Of a stretch of 64,000 nucleotides of DNA, positions 54,890 to 63,585 are shown one piece after another. Position numbers and translations under genes: made by a program. This stretch comes from Anniella stebbinsi (taxonomy: Eukaryota; Chordata; Lepidosauria; Squamata; Anniellidae): assembly GCA_029215795.1 (NCBI GenBank), contig JARDYH010000002.1, forward strand, positions 362,788,973 to 362,852,972, read 5' to 3'. How positions within the stretch are numbered: position 1 is the stretch's first letter; each line of letters starts with the position of its first letter. The notes under the pieces were generated by a model. That model did no database searches. It saw only the letters and a list, made by a program, of their open reading frames with translations, and was not told the DNA's origin.

Positions 54890-55046
54890 GAACTGAGGTA
54901 GGGCGGGACCCGGAGCATGCGCAATGGATGGTGGGGGAGGGGTTCCCGCCAAAAAAGCACTAAGCTAGCTAGTGAAGTTTCCCGATTGGGGCTCGGCGCC
55001 GGTGCGGAGCCCATATGTGTGATGCACAGAGACCACGAAGAAGAAC
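54890..55046 (-). repeat. DIRS right inverted terminal repeat (5' end of element)
   Basis: Reverse-complement partner of the left repeat. Its 132-bp core is identical, and the outer 24-26 bp (GATGCACAGAGACCACGAAG onwards) match in inverted form the right half of the internal complementary region (49304-49341). Being upstream of Gag on the coding strand, it should contain the promoter, but no TATA box is recognisable. A diverged homologue occurs at about 46430-46582. Confidence 0.9.
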
Positions 55047-55303
55047 ATAGAGTCGCTGGTGCTGAGGAGCGTAGGACGCCATGGCGGGCGGCAACGACGT
55101 TAGCTCTATACTCTGCTCCTGGGCCCCAGTCAGTCCAGCCCTCCCAGGCACTGCATGCTGGGAGTTGTGGACTTTCCCAGGGCTTGGGAGTGGGGGAGGA
55201 AATGGAGGATCCCCCATTTTATGACTGATCTGTCCTAAAATGGCCTCCAAGCTTCGGCTTCGGGATGCCAAGGCCAGAGGCTTGCACAGTCCTCCTAATA
55301 ATT
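55047..55303. mobile_element. Foldback element, right arm, beyond the DIRS insertion
   Basis: This segment includes GCTGGTGCTGAGGAGCG, GGCACTGCATGCTGGGAGTT and ATTTTATGACTGATCTGTCC. It is the inverse of the 48519-48780 arm, so it belongs to the same palindrome split by DIRS. The left arm holds about 15 bp (CCTGGCGCCATTGCG) with no counterpart at the DIRS junction on the right. This suggests a small deletion on DIRS entry or pre-existing asymmetry. Confidence 0.75.
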
Positions 55304-55370
55304 CAGAGAAGGGGCAATGAATACAAAGATTAAGGCCACCATGGTGCTGATGCTACTGCTGGGCCCAGAT

Positions 55371-55640
55371 CAGGCGTGAGGAACCTTAGCCCCGGGGGGC
55401 CAAATCCAGCCCCTCAGGATTCCCCAGATGGCCACACCCTCTTGCCCTGCCCCCTCCTCCCACCAATCACCTGGTGGTTTCCTGGCGTTTGTGCAGTTTC
55501 CTCCTCTATTCTAAGATGCCATGTGCCTAAGGCTTATTTACTGGCAGGGAGACCTTTAAGCTACAATAGGATGGCATGTTTTGTCGTTTGTGCCCCGCCC
55601 AAGAGCTTCTCCAAAACTGAATTGGCTCTCGGGCTGAGAA
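55371..55640. mobile_element. hAT-MITE-like fragment
   Basis: Starts CAGGCGTGAGGAACCTTAGC followed by a GGGGGGCCAAATCCAG block, the same beginning as the 30398-30600 element. The right end was not found, so the extent is a guess. It lies in the same FYTTD1 intron as DIRS, between the foldback element and the 55794-55868 exon. Confidence 0.45.
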
Positions 55641-55793
55641 AGGTTTCCCTAGCCCCAGCCTAGATGATGAGCGCAGTTCCTTGCCGGCCAGGTTCTGCTC
55701 CCCCCACACACCCTACCCCCCTGGTCCCACAACTATCCTCGTCGCCAAGGCTTTGCGGGCGGTCCTAATGCGAGACGAAGCCGTTTTACTCAC

Positions 55794-55868
55794 ACTGGGG
55801 ACGGAATCGCGCCGGGATTGTCAATGGAGACGGTCAAAATCCCTCCGTTTGTAGTGGATGTTCGCCAC
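55794..55868 (-). CDS. FYTTD1: FYTTD1 internal coding exon (75 nt)
   Basis: The acceptor is TTCCTGACCAG| and the donor is |GTGAGT. With the split codons it encodes WRTSTTNGGILTVSIDNPGA followed by IPSP. WRTSTTNGGILTVSIDNPGA is identical to the human FYTTD1 segment as I recall it, making this one of the two most diagnostic exons here. Its last two bases plus the first base of the next exon make Val, giving PVSLKPRL across the junction. The intron to the next exon carries the complete DIRS retrotransposon and the palindrome it sits in, so the spliceosome must bridge about 7.4 kb. Confidence 0.95.
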
Positions 55869-57314
55869 CTGGTCAGGAAGCACAAGGCCCGCACTTAAAC
55901 GGACAAGAAGTGCCATAAAGGTGCATTCTACGACAGCCGTTTTCACGGGCCGATCCTCGAACGAGAACTCAGAAAGCGACAGCAGAGCCGCTCCAGAGGC
56001 AGCTTGCTTCAAATCCCCACCGTTACCGTGCAGGGAATCGGGCTCAGGGCGGCAAAACTCGTCTTCAGCCAACCGCTTGCTTTCCCCTCAACTGTACTGA
56101 CCTAGGTCTTCGCAGCCGGCCAAAAGCTACAGCAGCAAAAGGCGAAGCCATTTGGTCTTGGCTTGAGGCAGCTCATCAGGACGACGCCTGACAACGGCGA
56201 GCCTGACCTGCAGGGCTTTTCCAGGGGACCGGCAACCGCTGCCCATCAACCAGGCCACCCACTCTAGAACATGGAGTGGGCCATTTTCTCAAAGAGAACC
56301 AGAGGCACGTACAGATCTGCTTCGAGTTCCTTTTAGGCAGGCTGTGATTCTGCATAATCCACTTCCATGTGGAAGGCCTTCTGTCCCTCCTAACATGCAC
56401 ACACACACACGCTCCCCTTTCTAGAGTGCTTCCAGAGAAGCAGGAGACTCTGCTTTTCTGGACGCAACGAGCACTTTCCACCTCTCAAGGCAAGAACATG
56501 CCCTATTCTATAAGCCCTATTTATGCATCCGGACATTTGACCACCAAGCAAATGAGACGGCAATTTTAAAAAGCTGCCGCTTGGGGGGCAGAGCGGCTGG
56601 GCCATGGCTGAGATCACCTGCCTTCAAGAGATGCTCAACCCTCTGCTCTCTGTCAACTCCTGCCTCCGCTTCCCTCACTGCCGCTGACCCAGTGATAAAT
56701 GACAGAGTGTAAGCCCCTTGGGGCAGGGACCTGACTTCTTGCAAGCTCCATGTATATTGTTGGCCCCACGCCAATATCAGCGTTGACAACAGCGAAGGCA
56801 ACAAAGGTGCCAGTTATTGGGCAAAACACTCCTGCCAGTGGAACTGAGGACTCATTTAGGAGAGAGGCAGGGCAGGGAGACCAAACCTTTCCATCGGGAC
56901 TTCTCAGCCCGACTTCCCATTCCCACAAATGCACCGGCTTCCGATTCATGGTCATGTACCTGGAACCTCCCACACGGCTCTCTGCGGCCTTCCAGAGGGC
57001 CCCAATCAAAATTTGGGGATCAGTGACTTACAGCCAGAAAACTACGCGCGTTTGAGAAGCAAGCCCTGTCAAATTCACTGGGACTTGTTTCCAAGTCAGG
57101 AGGCACATGGCTGTCTTATGCTGGGCTTTCGGCCGCTATCCAGGCCCCCAAGCAATGGGATGGAAAGCAGGGAGCAGGCAGACAACATGCTCCCTTCCGG
57201 CATTGGTGGCACCGCATTTCGACATGCCAAGAACAGGGGATCAACAATTGCCCTTACTTAACCCTAGAGCAGCTTTCCCCAATCCGGTGGCCTCCAGTTG
57301 TGCTGGACTACATA
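55869..57314. other. FYTTD1 intron stretch, no further exon found
   Basis: GC-rich for an intron. A small MITE-type motif (CTTTCCCCAATCCGGTGGCC) sits at 57270. The overlapping open frames at 56170-57260 on both strands have no recognised domain. Exon phases show none is missing here. Confidence 0.5.
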
Positions 57315-57520
57315 GAACGTCGGAAGCGGTCTTATTCCGAGCCAGACCCTTGGCCCATCTAGCCCAGTATTGCCAACCCTGACCAGCAGCCATGGCTCTC
57401 CAGGGCTTCTGGCAGGAGTTTTCCCTGCCCTACCTGGAGATGCCAGGGATCGAACCTGGGACCTTCTGCCTGCAAAGCAGGCGCTTTGTCACCCAGCCAC
57501 GGGCCCTCCCCTACGATTCC
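57315..57520 (-). mobile_element. tRNA-derived SINE in FYTTD1 intron
   Basis: Complementary B box GATCGAACC at about 57449, with CTTCTGCCTGCAAAGCAGGC before the degenerate A box. The tail GGTCTTATTCCGAGCCAGAC is at the left. Same family as 22911-23103 and in the gene's sense orientation. The long open frames across it are incidental. Confidence 0.8.
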
Positions 57521-57795
57521 CAGAATCCCCCGGCCTGCACCGCACGACCATCCCGAGCCTCCTTGTTCCTGCAGCAGCTGCCACAGCCTCCTGCTTCTGG
57601 CACAGTGGAATCCCAGGGCCACTGTCCACAGACGGCAGGTGCCTTTCGCTTGCCAGATTGAGACGCCCGCTGGCAGCCGGGCTCCAGCAGCATCAAGACC
57701 CGGACGCAACGGACAACAGTCAGCTACAGCTGCCATTTTGACATGTGGGCGTAACACCGTCACAGTCGCTCCGCCCATTATATCAGAACACCTAC

Positions 57796-57857
57796 GGGCG
57801 AGATCTTTTTGCAGCCTGGCCATTGAGGTCGTCTTCGGGGTGTATTTGCGCCTGCAC
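57796..57857 (-). CDS. FYTTD1: FYTTD1 short internal coding exon (62 nt)
   Basis: The acceptor is a long C-run followed by AG, and the donor is |GTAGGT. The exon reads VQAQIHPEDDLNGQAAKRSR plus two bases of a Pro codon. It corresponds to the VQAQLNTEQLL..VVAKRTRQ exon recalled for human FYTTD1: the VQAQ start and the AKR-R end are conserved and the middle has diverged. Its phase fits both neighbours (starts in phase 0, ends in phase 2). The middle has no strong motif, so divergence there probably reflects weak constraint. The acceptor's 10-11 C polypyrimidine tract is a slippage-prone run. Confidence 0.85.
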
Positions 57858-58568
57858 CTGGGGGGGGGGGAGGGGGAGGAGAAAGGGGAAAGGAGAGGAA
57901 TTCAGCCACACATGTATGGAAAACAGACAAGTTGAAGCCAGTACGAAAAAGTTACTGAACACGTTGGGGGGATTATAATAATGTAATAAATAGTAATAAA
58001 TAATTAGAGGGTTGCCAGAGGAAGGGATTAACACTACCCAGTAGACCGCCGTGGCCTTTGTGTCTTCTGCTAACCAGCTGGACTTGGGCTGGGTGCCTGG
58101 CGACGGACTGCATAAAACGCTTTTCCTCCCAACAGTCGCTTTGCAGCTCAAGCATCATAATTCTCTGTCTCCCACCTGTTGCTCTGTACTACCAACGTTC
58201 TTCTGCCTCGCTTTACACCTTTCTGCCTTCGTGGCAAGTAGGTCTCCTTAGAGCTACCCAGGGTTCACTGCAGCTGAGTGAAGCCAGAGCTGTGGCAACT
58301 TACCTGACATTTCAGAAAACCTTTGGTCTTTTGCCTACTGCAGAAACAACTTGCGCTCTGGCTCTTACTTTTTGGGGGGCCTCAAAAGTTTTGTTAAACC
58401 ATGAACCAAGCTATGAAAATTCTGCCTATCGAGTTGACACACGGAGAACTTGCAGGTTTCAGATGGCGATAATTTATATTTTACCACTGCCTTGATTTCT
58501 ACCTTGAGCATACAACACAGACCCCAGACTACAGTTTTGAAGACTCTCTAAAAACGACACATAGTTCT

Positions 58569-58871
58569 GGTTCGCATGATCAAAACAAGCCACTGTGGCC
58601 AATTTAAATCGTGGCGCATGCTGGGCGCGACTTCCATAATCACCACCTGGATGTGGCTTGTCGTGTCATCTGAACCCGGGTGATGTGGCTTGTTGGAGGG
58701 GGAAACAATCGTCCAATAACCCATGGGTTATTGGAGGGTTGTTTCACCCTCCAACAAGCCATGCCGCCTGGGTTTGGACAACACGACAAGCTACGCCCAG
58801 GCGGTGATTATGGAAATCACGCTCCATCCATGCCACAATTTAAATAAACCATGGTGGCTCATTCTGACTGT
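58569..58871. mobile_element. Palindromic DNA element of about 300 bp
   Basis: The two halves fold on each other about a centre at AATAACCCATGGGTTATT (near 58717). Matching blocks are GTGGCTTGTTGGAGGG with CCCTCCAACAAGCC, TTCCATAATCACC with GGTGATTATGGAA, and CAATTTAAAT with ATTTAAATAA. The outer ends (GGTTCGCATGATC...) are diverged. It lies in the FYTTD1 intron between exons 59093 and 57857. No ORF. Confidence 0.65.
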
Positions 58872-59092
58872 GGAAACCGGCCCACTGAATAACCCTAACC
58901 CTTCTAGTGATACTGACAAAGATCTGACGACCTATAGTTAGACAGCATCTGAAGCAGCACTTGGTTGTAAAAAAAATTAAATACAAAATCACTTCAGCCA
59001 AGTTTCCTTTCGACTCTCTCTAGATTGCCAGAGGACACAAAGAGAGAAACGCAGGACATGTTTAGAGCAACTGCAACGCAATGGTACTGTAC

Positions 59093-59189
59093 CTTCAGGC
59101 CCCTCCTGAAGAGGAATGTTGCTTGGCGTGTGTCTTTCTGCTGGTATAACTTATTTCCAATTCTGGCAGAAGGGGACTGTATATTAGTT
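59093..59189 (-). CDS. FYTTD1: FYTTD1 internal coding exon
   Basis: This 97-nt exon has acceptor GTTTACAG| and donor |GTACAG. After one base completing the previous codon it encodes TNIQSPSARIGNKLYQQKDT, then RQATFLFRRGLK. The block NKL..QKDTRQATFLFRRGLK matches what I recall of human FYTTD1 almost residue for residue. It ends on a codon boundary, so the next exon starts with Val-Gln. The Arg-rich FRRGLK segment belongs to the basic RNA/NXF1-binding part of the protein. Too short to be obvious as an open reading frame, it was recognised by reading the minus strand for the family motif. Confidence 0.92.
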
Positions 59190-59469
59190 CTGTAAACATT
59201 TACAAAGAGTTATCATTTATAGAGCACCACTGATGTACATGATGATGTTACAGAGCGCATAACAAAGACAGGCACGTTCCCTGCTCCGAGAAGATGACAC
59301 TCTAAAGTTTGGCCAGTGGAGCGGATCAAGGGAGAGCCATTGGTAACAAAGGTTGAACATGAGCCAGTTCAAGGGCATATGCCCAGGGCTGCTTTCACTT
59401 ACAAAGTATACAGGATTATAGATACCAAGTCCAAGTAGGCCACTGGAAAGAAAAGTTAATTGTCTGGTG

Positions 59470-60238
59470 TTAAAAAGTGGCTTCAGTGGCAGGGAGTGCC
59501 TTCTGCCACCTTCGGTCACTGGCCCAGCTACGCCCCGACCTGGACAGGGATAACCTGGCTTCAGTTGTCTATGCTCTGGTAACCTCCAAGTTAGATTACT
59601 GCAATGCGCTCTATGTGGGGCTGCCTTTGAAAACGGTTCGGAAGCTGCAGCTTGTGCAAAATGCAGCAGCCAAATTGGTAACAGGGACCAAAAGGTTCGA
59701 GCATGTAAGACTGTCACTGGCCCACTTGCATTGGCTGCCTGTATGTTTCTAAGCCCGATTCAAGGCGCTGGTTTTAACCTATAAAGCCTTACATGGCTTG
59801 GGACCACAATACCTTTCCCGACATGAACCTACCCGTACTCTACGATCCACATCCAAGGTTCCTCCTCCGACTGCCTACTCCAAGGGAAGATCGGAGGATG
59901 GCAACAAGGGAGAGGGCCTTTTCAGTGGTGGCCCCCCCAACTCTGGAACGATCTCCCCGACGAGGCTCGCCTGGCGCCTACGCTGTTTATCTTTTCAGCG
60001 CCGGGTTAAGACTTTTCTCTTCTCCCAGGCATTTAACAGCATACGTTGAGCTTTTTAAACTGAACCCTGGATAGTTGAAATGATAGGTAGTTTGTTTTTT
60101 AGGCTTTTATGGTTTTAAATTTTGTATGTTGGTTTTTCAACATTCAATGTTTTTTAATTTTTGTAAATCGCCGAGACAGCTTTGGCTATGGGGCAGTATA
60201 TAAATGTAATAAATAAAATAAATGTAATAAACAAACAA
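59470..60238 (+). mobile_element. L2-like LINE C-terminal region in a FYTTD1 intron
   Basis: Encodes VTSKLDYCNALYVGLPLKTV and LQLVQNAAAKLVTGTKRFEH, a stop after LHWLPVCF, then decayed continuation with LWNDLP-type sequence near 59945. It ends AAATGTAATAAATAAAATAA. It begins about 280 bp from the 59189 exon boundary. Confidence 0.8.
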
Positions 60239-60344
60239 ACAAAGTATTTTGCATGTGTAAATGAATGTTTACATGCAGAGGGTAAGTTTTTAAAAAACAT
60301 TTTATTTTACTATGGCCTTTCTCATAATGGAACAGTTTTGCCGC

Positions 60345-60549
60345 CGTTGCCCTTGCAGCTTTATTACTTGCTATTTTATTACTAGTTTTTAACGTGAGCT
60401 TTTATTGTTTTAATTGATATTTCACTTCCTCTGTTTTCATTGCTTTAAACGCGTATACTGTTTCATATATGGTCGTCAGCTGCCTTGGGAGAGCGTCTGC
60501 TCTGAAAGGTGGCTAAGAAATGTTTTAAATAAATAAATAAATAAATAAA
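60345..60549 (+). mobile_element. L2-like LINE 3' end
   Basis: GTCGTCAGCTGCCTTGGGAG, AAAGGTGGCTAAGAAATGTT and an (AAAT)n tail. Confidence 0.65.
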
Positions 60550-60712
60550 ATAGGTCTATGTTGAAAACGATTGTGCTGGCTCATCCGCTCAGTGCTGGAT
60601 GAAACTGCTGCCAAACCCAGGCAAGAGCTCCATCCACCATGGCAGCAAAAAGCAACACTCACTGCCGTACTCCAAGCCCGAGTTCCAATTAGCAACCCGG
60701 GGTCCTGCCAAT

Positions 60713-61192
60713 AGAATCATAGAATCGTAGAATGGTAGGGTTGGAAGGGGTCTATAAGGTCATCCAGTCCAACCCCCTGCTCACTGCAAGAATCCACCTT
60801 AAAGCATCCCTGACAGATGGCTGTCCAGCTGCCTCTTGAAGGCCTCTAGTGTGGGAGAGCCCACGACCTCCCTAGGTCATTGGTCCCATTGTCGTCCTGC
60901 TCTAACAGTCAGGAAGTTTTTCCTGATGTCCAGATGGAATCTGGCTCCCTGGAACTTGAGCCCCTTATTCCGTGTCCTGCACTCTGGGATGATTGAGAAG
61001 TGATCCTGGCCCTCCTCTGTGTGACAACCTTTCAAGTATTTGAAGAGTGCTGTCATGTCTCCCATCAATCTTATATTCTCCAGGCTAAACATGCCCAGTT
61101 CTTTCAATCTCTCCTCATAGGGCTTTCTTTCCAGACCCCTGATCATCCTTGTTGCCCTCCTCTGAACCCCCTCTTGCCTTCGTCCTGTGATT
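60713..61192 (-). mobile_element. CR1 LINE 3' end
   Basis: AGAATCATAGAATCGTAGAA start, coding complement GVQRRATRMIRGLERKPYEE then LKELGMFSLENIRLMGDMTA. It is followed directly by another CR1 copy (61193-61413) in the same orientation. Confidence 0.88.
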
Positions 61193-61413
61193 ATCATAGA
61201 ATCATAGAAAGGCAGAGTTGGAAGGGGCCTCTAAGGCCATCGAGTCCAACTCCCCCTGCTCAATGCAGGAATCCACCTTCAAGCATCCCTGACAGATGGC
61301 TGTCCAGCTGCCTCTTGAATGCCGCTAATGTGGGGGTCATTGGTTCCATCGTCTCCCCTGTCTCCCAAGGTCCTGGGTTCCATTGTCATACTGCTCTAAC
61401 AGTCAGGAATGAG
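61193..61413 (-). mobile_element. CR1 LINE 3' end (second in tandem)
   Basis: ATCATAGAATCATAGAAAGG and GAGTCCAACTCCCCCTGCTC start a second, shorter copy ending at CTCTAACAGTCAGGAATG. The order suggests one CR1 inserted at the other's terminus. Confidence 0.8.
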
Positions 61414-62317
61414 CAGCAAAATCACTTGGGTACTGCTACATGGAGCCTGCCACTACCTCTCCCCATGTAATGGGACCTCGCATGCACTTTACAGAAAAGA
61501 TCCCACGCAAGCAGTTTAGTCTTCCATGTTAAAAAAAAAAAGGGGGGGGGGAGTTACGATGCATTTCCACTTCCACTGAGCTCTGGGGCAAAGCTGCTGT
61601 GACAGACGGCCTAACTGAGAGGTTGGGGAAGGGGGAGGGAGTGCAATGCCAGAATATCCGGCTGAGAAAGCGGTTCCCAAACAAAGATGACGTTCTCCGA
61701 TGGGATGATGTCAATGAAGATTGGGAGCTACTGTGCAAACACATACAACGTACCAGGGGTATCACTCGTTCGTGTATTTAAATGTTCCTGAGGCCAGCTG
61801 CCTCATCTCACAGCACCCAAGCGTCAAGACAAAAGCCAAACAGAACAGGGCTGAAGTAGGTGCTAACCGAAGAGAATGATATGCATTGCAATCCCATGCA
61901 GGTCTACTCTGAAGTAAGTCCCATTACGTTCAGTGGGACTTACTACCAGGTATCTAAGCACAGAATTTCACCTTAAACCTCCCTTTTTAAAAGATCACTA
62001 GTTACTTCTCTGTACATGCAAGCCAGGCAGTCAACCCTCCCAAACGAGAAGCAAAATAATCTGCCAGCTGTTCTGGGATGCAGCCTGTGTCCCCTTCGCT
62101 GAATCACAGCAACAACCAACCACTGCAGTAATTATTGCTTTGAAAACCTACTTTTCTCTGTCTGCAGCACAAACTTCAGGATGGTTTATCCAAACACTGA
62201 TGATGGGTAAATTCACTTTATTAAAGCACTACAGGGGAGCCAGATTTCCATTTGTTCTTGTACAAGGATTGCAGTGAACATCTTTTTCTCTTGCAGGGAT
62301 CAAAACAGGAACACAGG
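61414..62317. other. FYTTD1 intron stretch, nothing recognised
   Basis: Only a short A-run/G-run (61531-61553) stands out between the tandem CR1 copies and the split SINE. No exon is required here by the splice phases. Confidence 0.5.
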
Positions 62318-62745
62318 AAGAAGCTGCCTTATACTGAGTCAGACCCTGGGTTCGTCTAGCCCAGCCTTACTGACACAGAGGCTGAATTCGGACAACACGA
62401 TAAGCAACTGGGGTGGGGGAAACAATCGTCAGTTGTTTTGACTATTGTGTCGTCCGAATGCTGCCATAGTCAACTCAGCGCTGATCCTCATCCACACCAC
62501 AGTTGATTATTTATTACCATGTTGTGTGGGGAGTGCCCCCTAGATGGGCAACTGTAAAGTTGATTATTACCCCACCACTGACTATCGTGTTGTCCGAATT
62601 CAGCCAGAGTGGCAGCAAGGCTCCCCAGAGTTTCAGGCAGGATTATTTCCAGCCCTACCTGGAAATTCTGTCAGGGACTGAACCCGGGACCTTCTGGGCA
62701 CACAGTGTGTGCTCCATCACTGAGCCATGCCCCCTCCCCCTGAAA
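62318..62745 (-). mobile_element. tRNA-derived SINE interrupted by a MITE
   Basis: Tail part 62318-62379 (AGGAAGCTGCCTTATACTGA, GTCTAGCCCAGCC) and head part 62606-62745 (CAGGGACTGAACCCGGGACC with the complementary B box, CCATCACTGAGCC for the A box). They are separated by the 62380-62605 MITE with its 3-bp duplication. Confidence 0.85.
62380..62605. mobile_element. GGCTGAATTC-family MITE inserted in a tRNA-SINE
   Basis: Ends GGCTGAATTCGGACAACACG and the complement of GGCTGAATTCGGACAACACG, flanked by AGA on both sides (62377-62379, 62606-62608). Interior blocks (CTGCCATAGTCAACTCAGCG, GTGTGGGGAGTGCCCCCTAG) match the 28976 copy. It splits a minus-strand SINE, whose two halves are contiguous once it is removed. 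This gives both its boundaries and relative age. Confidence 0.85.
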
Positions 62746-62830
62746 TAGGTCTCATGACTGTCGGGAAAAAGGCCATCCCTCGAAGGAGTTGAGTCCCACA
62801 AGGCCCTTGCAGATGGCACATGGATCTCAC

Positions 62831-62943
62831 CTTCCGTTTAACAAAGTGGGCCTCCTGAGAATGGCTCCTTGCTTTCGCTGTAGCTCAGAGGGCCTCTGGA
62901 TGGTTGTCTTCCTTTTCAAAACTGAGTAGTTCCGCTGCACGTT
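62831..62943 (-). CDS. FYTTD1: FYTTD1 internal coding exon (first of six in the window)
   Basis: FYTTD1 (UIF, UAP56-interacting factor) is a nuclear mRNA-export adaptor that binds DDX39B and hands mRNP to NXF1. This 113-nt exon has acceptor CTCTCTCCCCAAAG| and donor |GTGAGA. It encodes a segment starting NVQRNYSVLKRK and ending RPTLLNG, which aligns with the NIEQYFPVLKRK region recalled for human FYTTD1. It begins on a codon boundary and ends with two bases, which join the A of the next exon to make Arg. It is rich in Lys/Arg, as the basic middle of UIF is. Upstream exons encoding the N-terminal UAP56-binding motif were not found in 62944-64000 and probably lie outside the window. In the human gene this would be about exon 4 (inference). 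Confidence 0.85.
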
Positions 62944-63489
62944 CTTTGGGGAGAGAGATTGTAGATGTGAGGGCAACGCATTTTCACAGAGGCAGCAGCA
63001 CTTCGCCCCCTTGCAGCACGACAGGACAGAACCATGCAGCGCCTTAAAGACTAGAGCCGACTTCACCTGATAAAGGCCCCCAGAGCTTCTGCCCCCATTC
63101 GTCTGCTAGCTCTTAAGGCGCCACAAGCTTACGTTTCATTTACTTAGAAAAGGTACGAAACCAAGGTAGCTCCTGACAAGAAAATACAAAAATACAATAA
63201 AAATCAAACACCGCAATCACGAAACAGACCAAGCAGTAACAATGTTTAAAGAGAAGCAACAAAGTACTGTAAGGTATCAGACCCGTCCCCTAAGGCAGCG
63301 TGAGCAACTGCAGGAGGTTGGGGGGGGGGCATTCCCCACTCCCCGGCCTCTGTCTGCAGCCCACATTCCATGGGGCGCAGTAGGGGCTGCCCGGGGAATT
63401 TTTTAAAAAAACAACAGGTGGTTTGCTGCCGAAATTCAGCGGCAAATCGATCCATTCACGTCCCCCACCTTTCTTCCATCATGGAACTC
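62944..63489. other. FYTTD1 intron upstream of the first visible exon
   Basis: No segment matching the upstream FYTTD1 exons was found, so the preceding exon probably lies beyond the window. The nearby 62827-63066 open frame is the 62831-62943 exon read through into this intron. Confidence 0.5.
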
Positions 63490-63585
63490 ATGGTTCCCTG
63501 GTGGGCTCCCCTCCAAAAACTGACCAAACCCAGAGACCGACTTAGCTTTAGCAAGGTGGCTGCGTCACATGCCTCCACACCAGGG
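63490..63585 (-). repeat. 5S-rRNA-related repeat fragment
   Basis: GTGGGCTCCCCTCCAAAAAC then GACCGACTTAGCTTTAGCAA and GGTGGCTGCGTCACATGCCT correspond to the 7395-7505 repeat in the same orientation. The 5S similarity (CCCATCC-type and CTTAGCTT blocks) is weaker. It lies at the edge of the FYTTD1 5' introns. Confidence 0.4.

Larger units (their letters stand above)
48959..55046 (-). mobile_element. Complete DIRS retrotransposon (tyrosine-recombinase retroelement)
   Basis: DIRS elements integrate through a tyrosine recombinase and a circular intermediate rather than an integrase. This copy of about 6.1 kb is coded on the minus strand in the order Gag-like ORF, RT/RNase H ORF, tyrosine recombinase ORF. 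The ends are inverted terminal repeats sharing an identical 132-bp core (49011-49142 and 54890-55021), each with its own outer extension. An internal complementary region (49246-49341) contains the complement of the left extension fused directly to the complement of the right one, the defining DIRS-1 architecture. No target-site duplication is evident, as expected. It lies in a FYTTD1 intron and inside a foldback palindrome. Apart from one Gag frameshift the ORFs are intact, suggesting a fairly young insertion. Confidence 0.95.

Noticed and set aside
55821..56100. Open frames of about 80 codons on both strands
   Set aside because: The minus-strand frame overlaps the FYTTD1 exon in the wrong phase. 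The exon boundaries and phase show the real coding frame.
57359..57935. Cluster of overlapping open frames up to 154 codons
   Set aside because: They cover a tRNA-derived SINE and GC-rich intron. No domain was found, and the only real coding piece is the 62-nt FYTTD1 exon.
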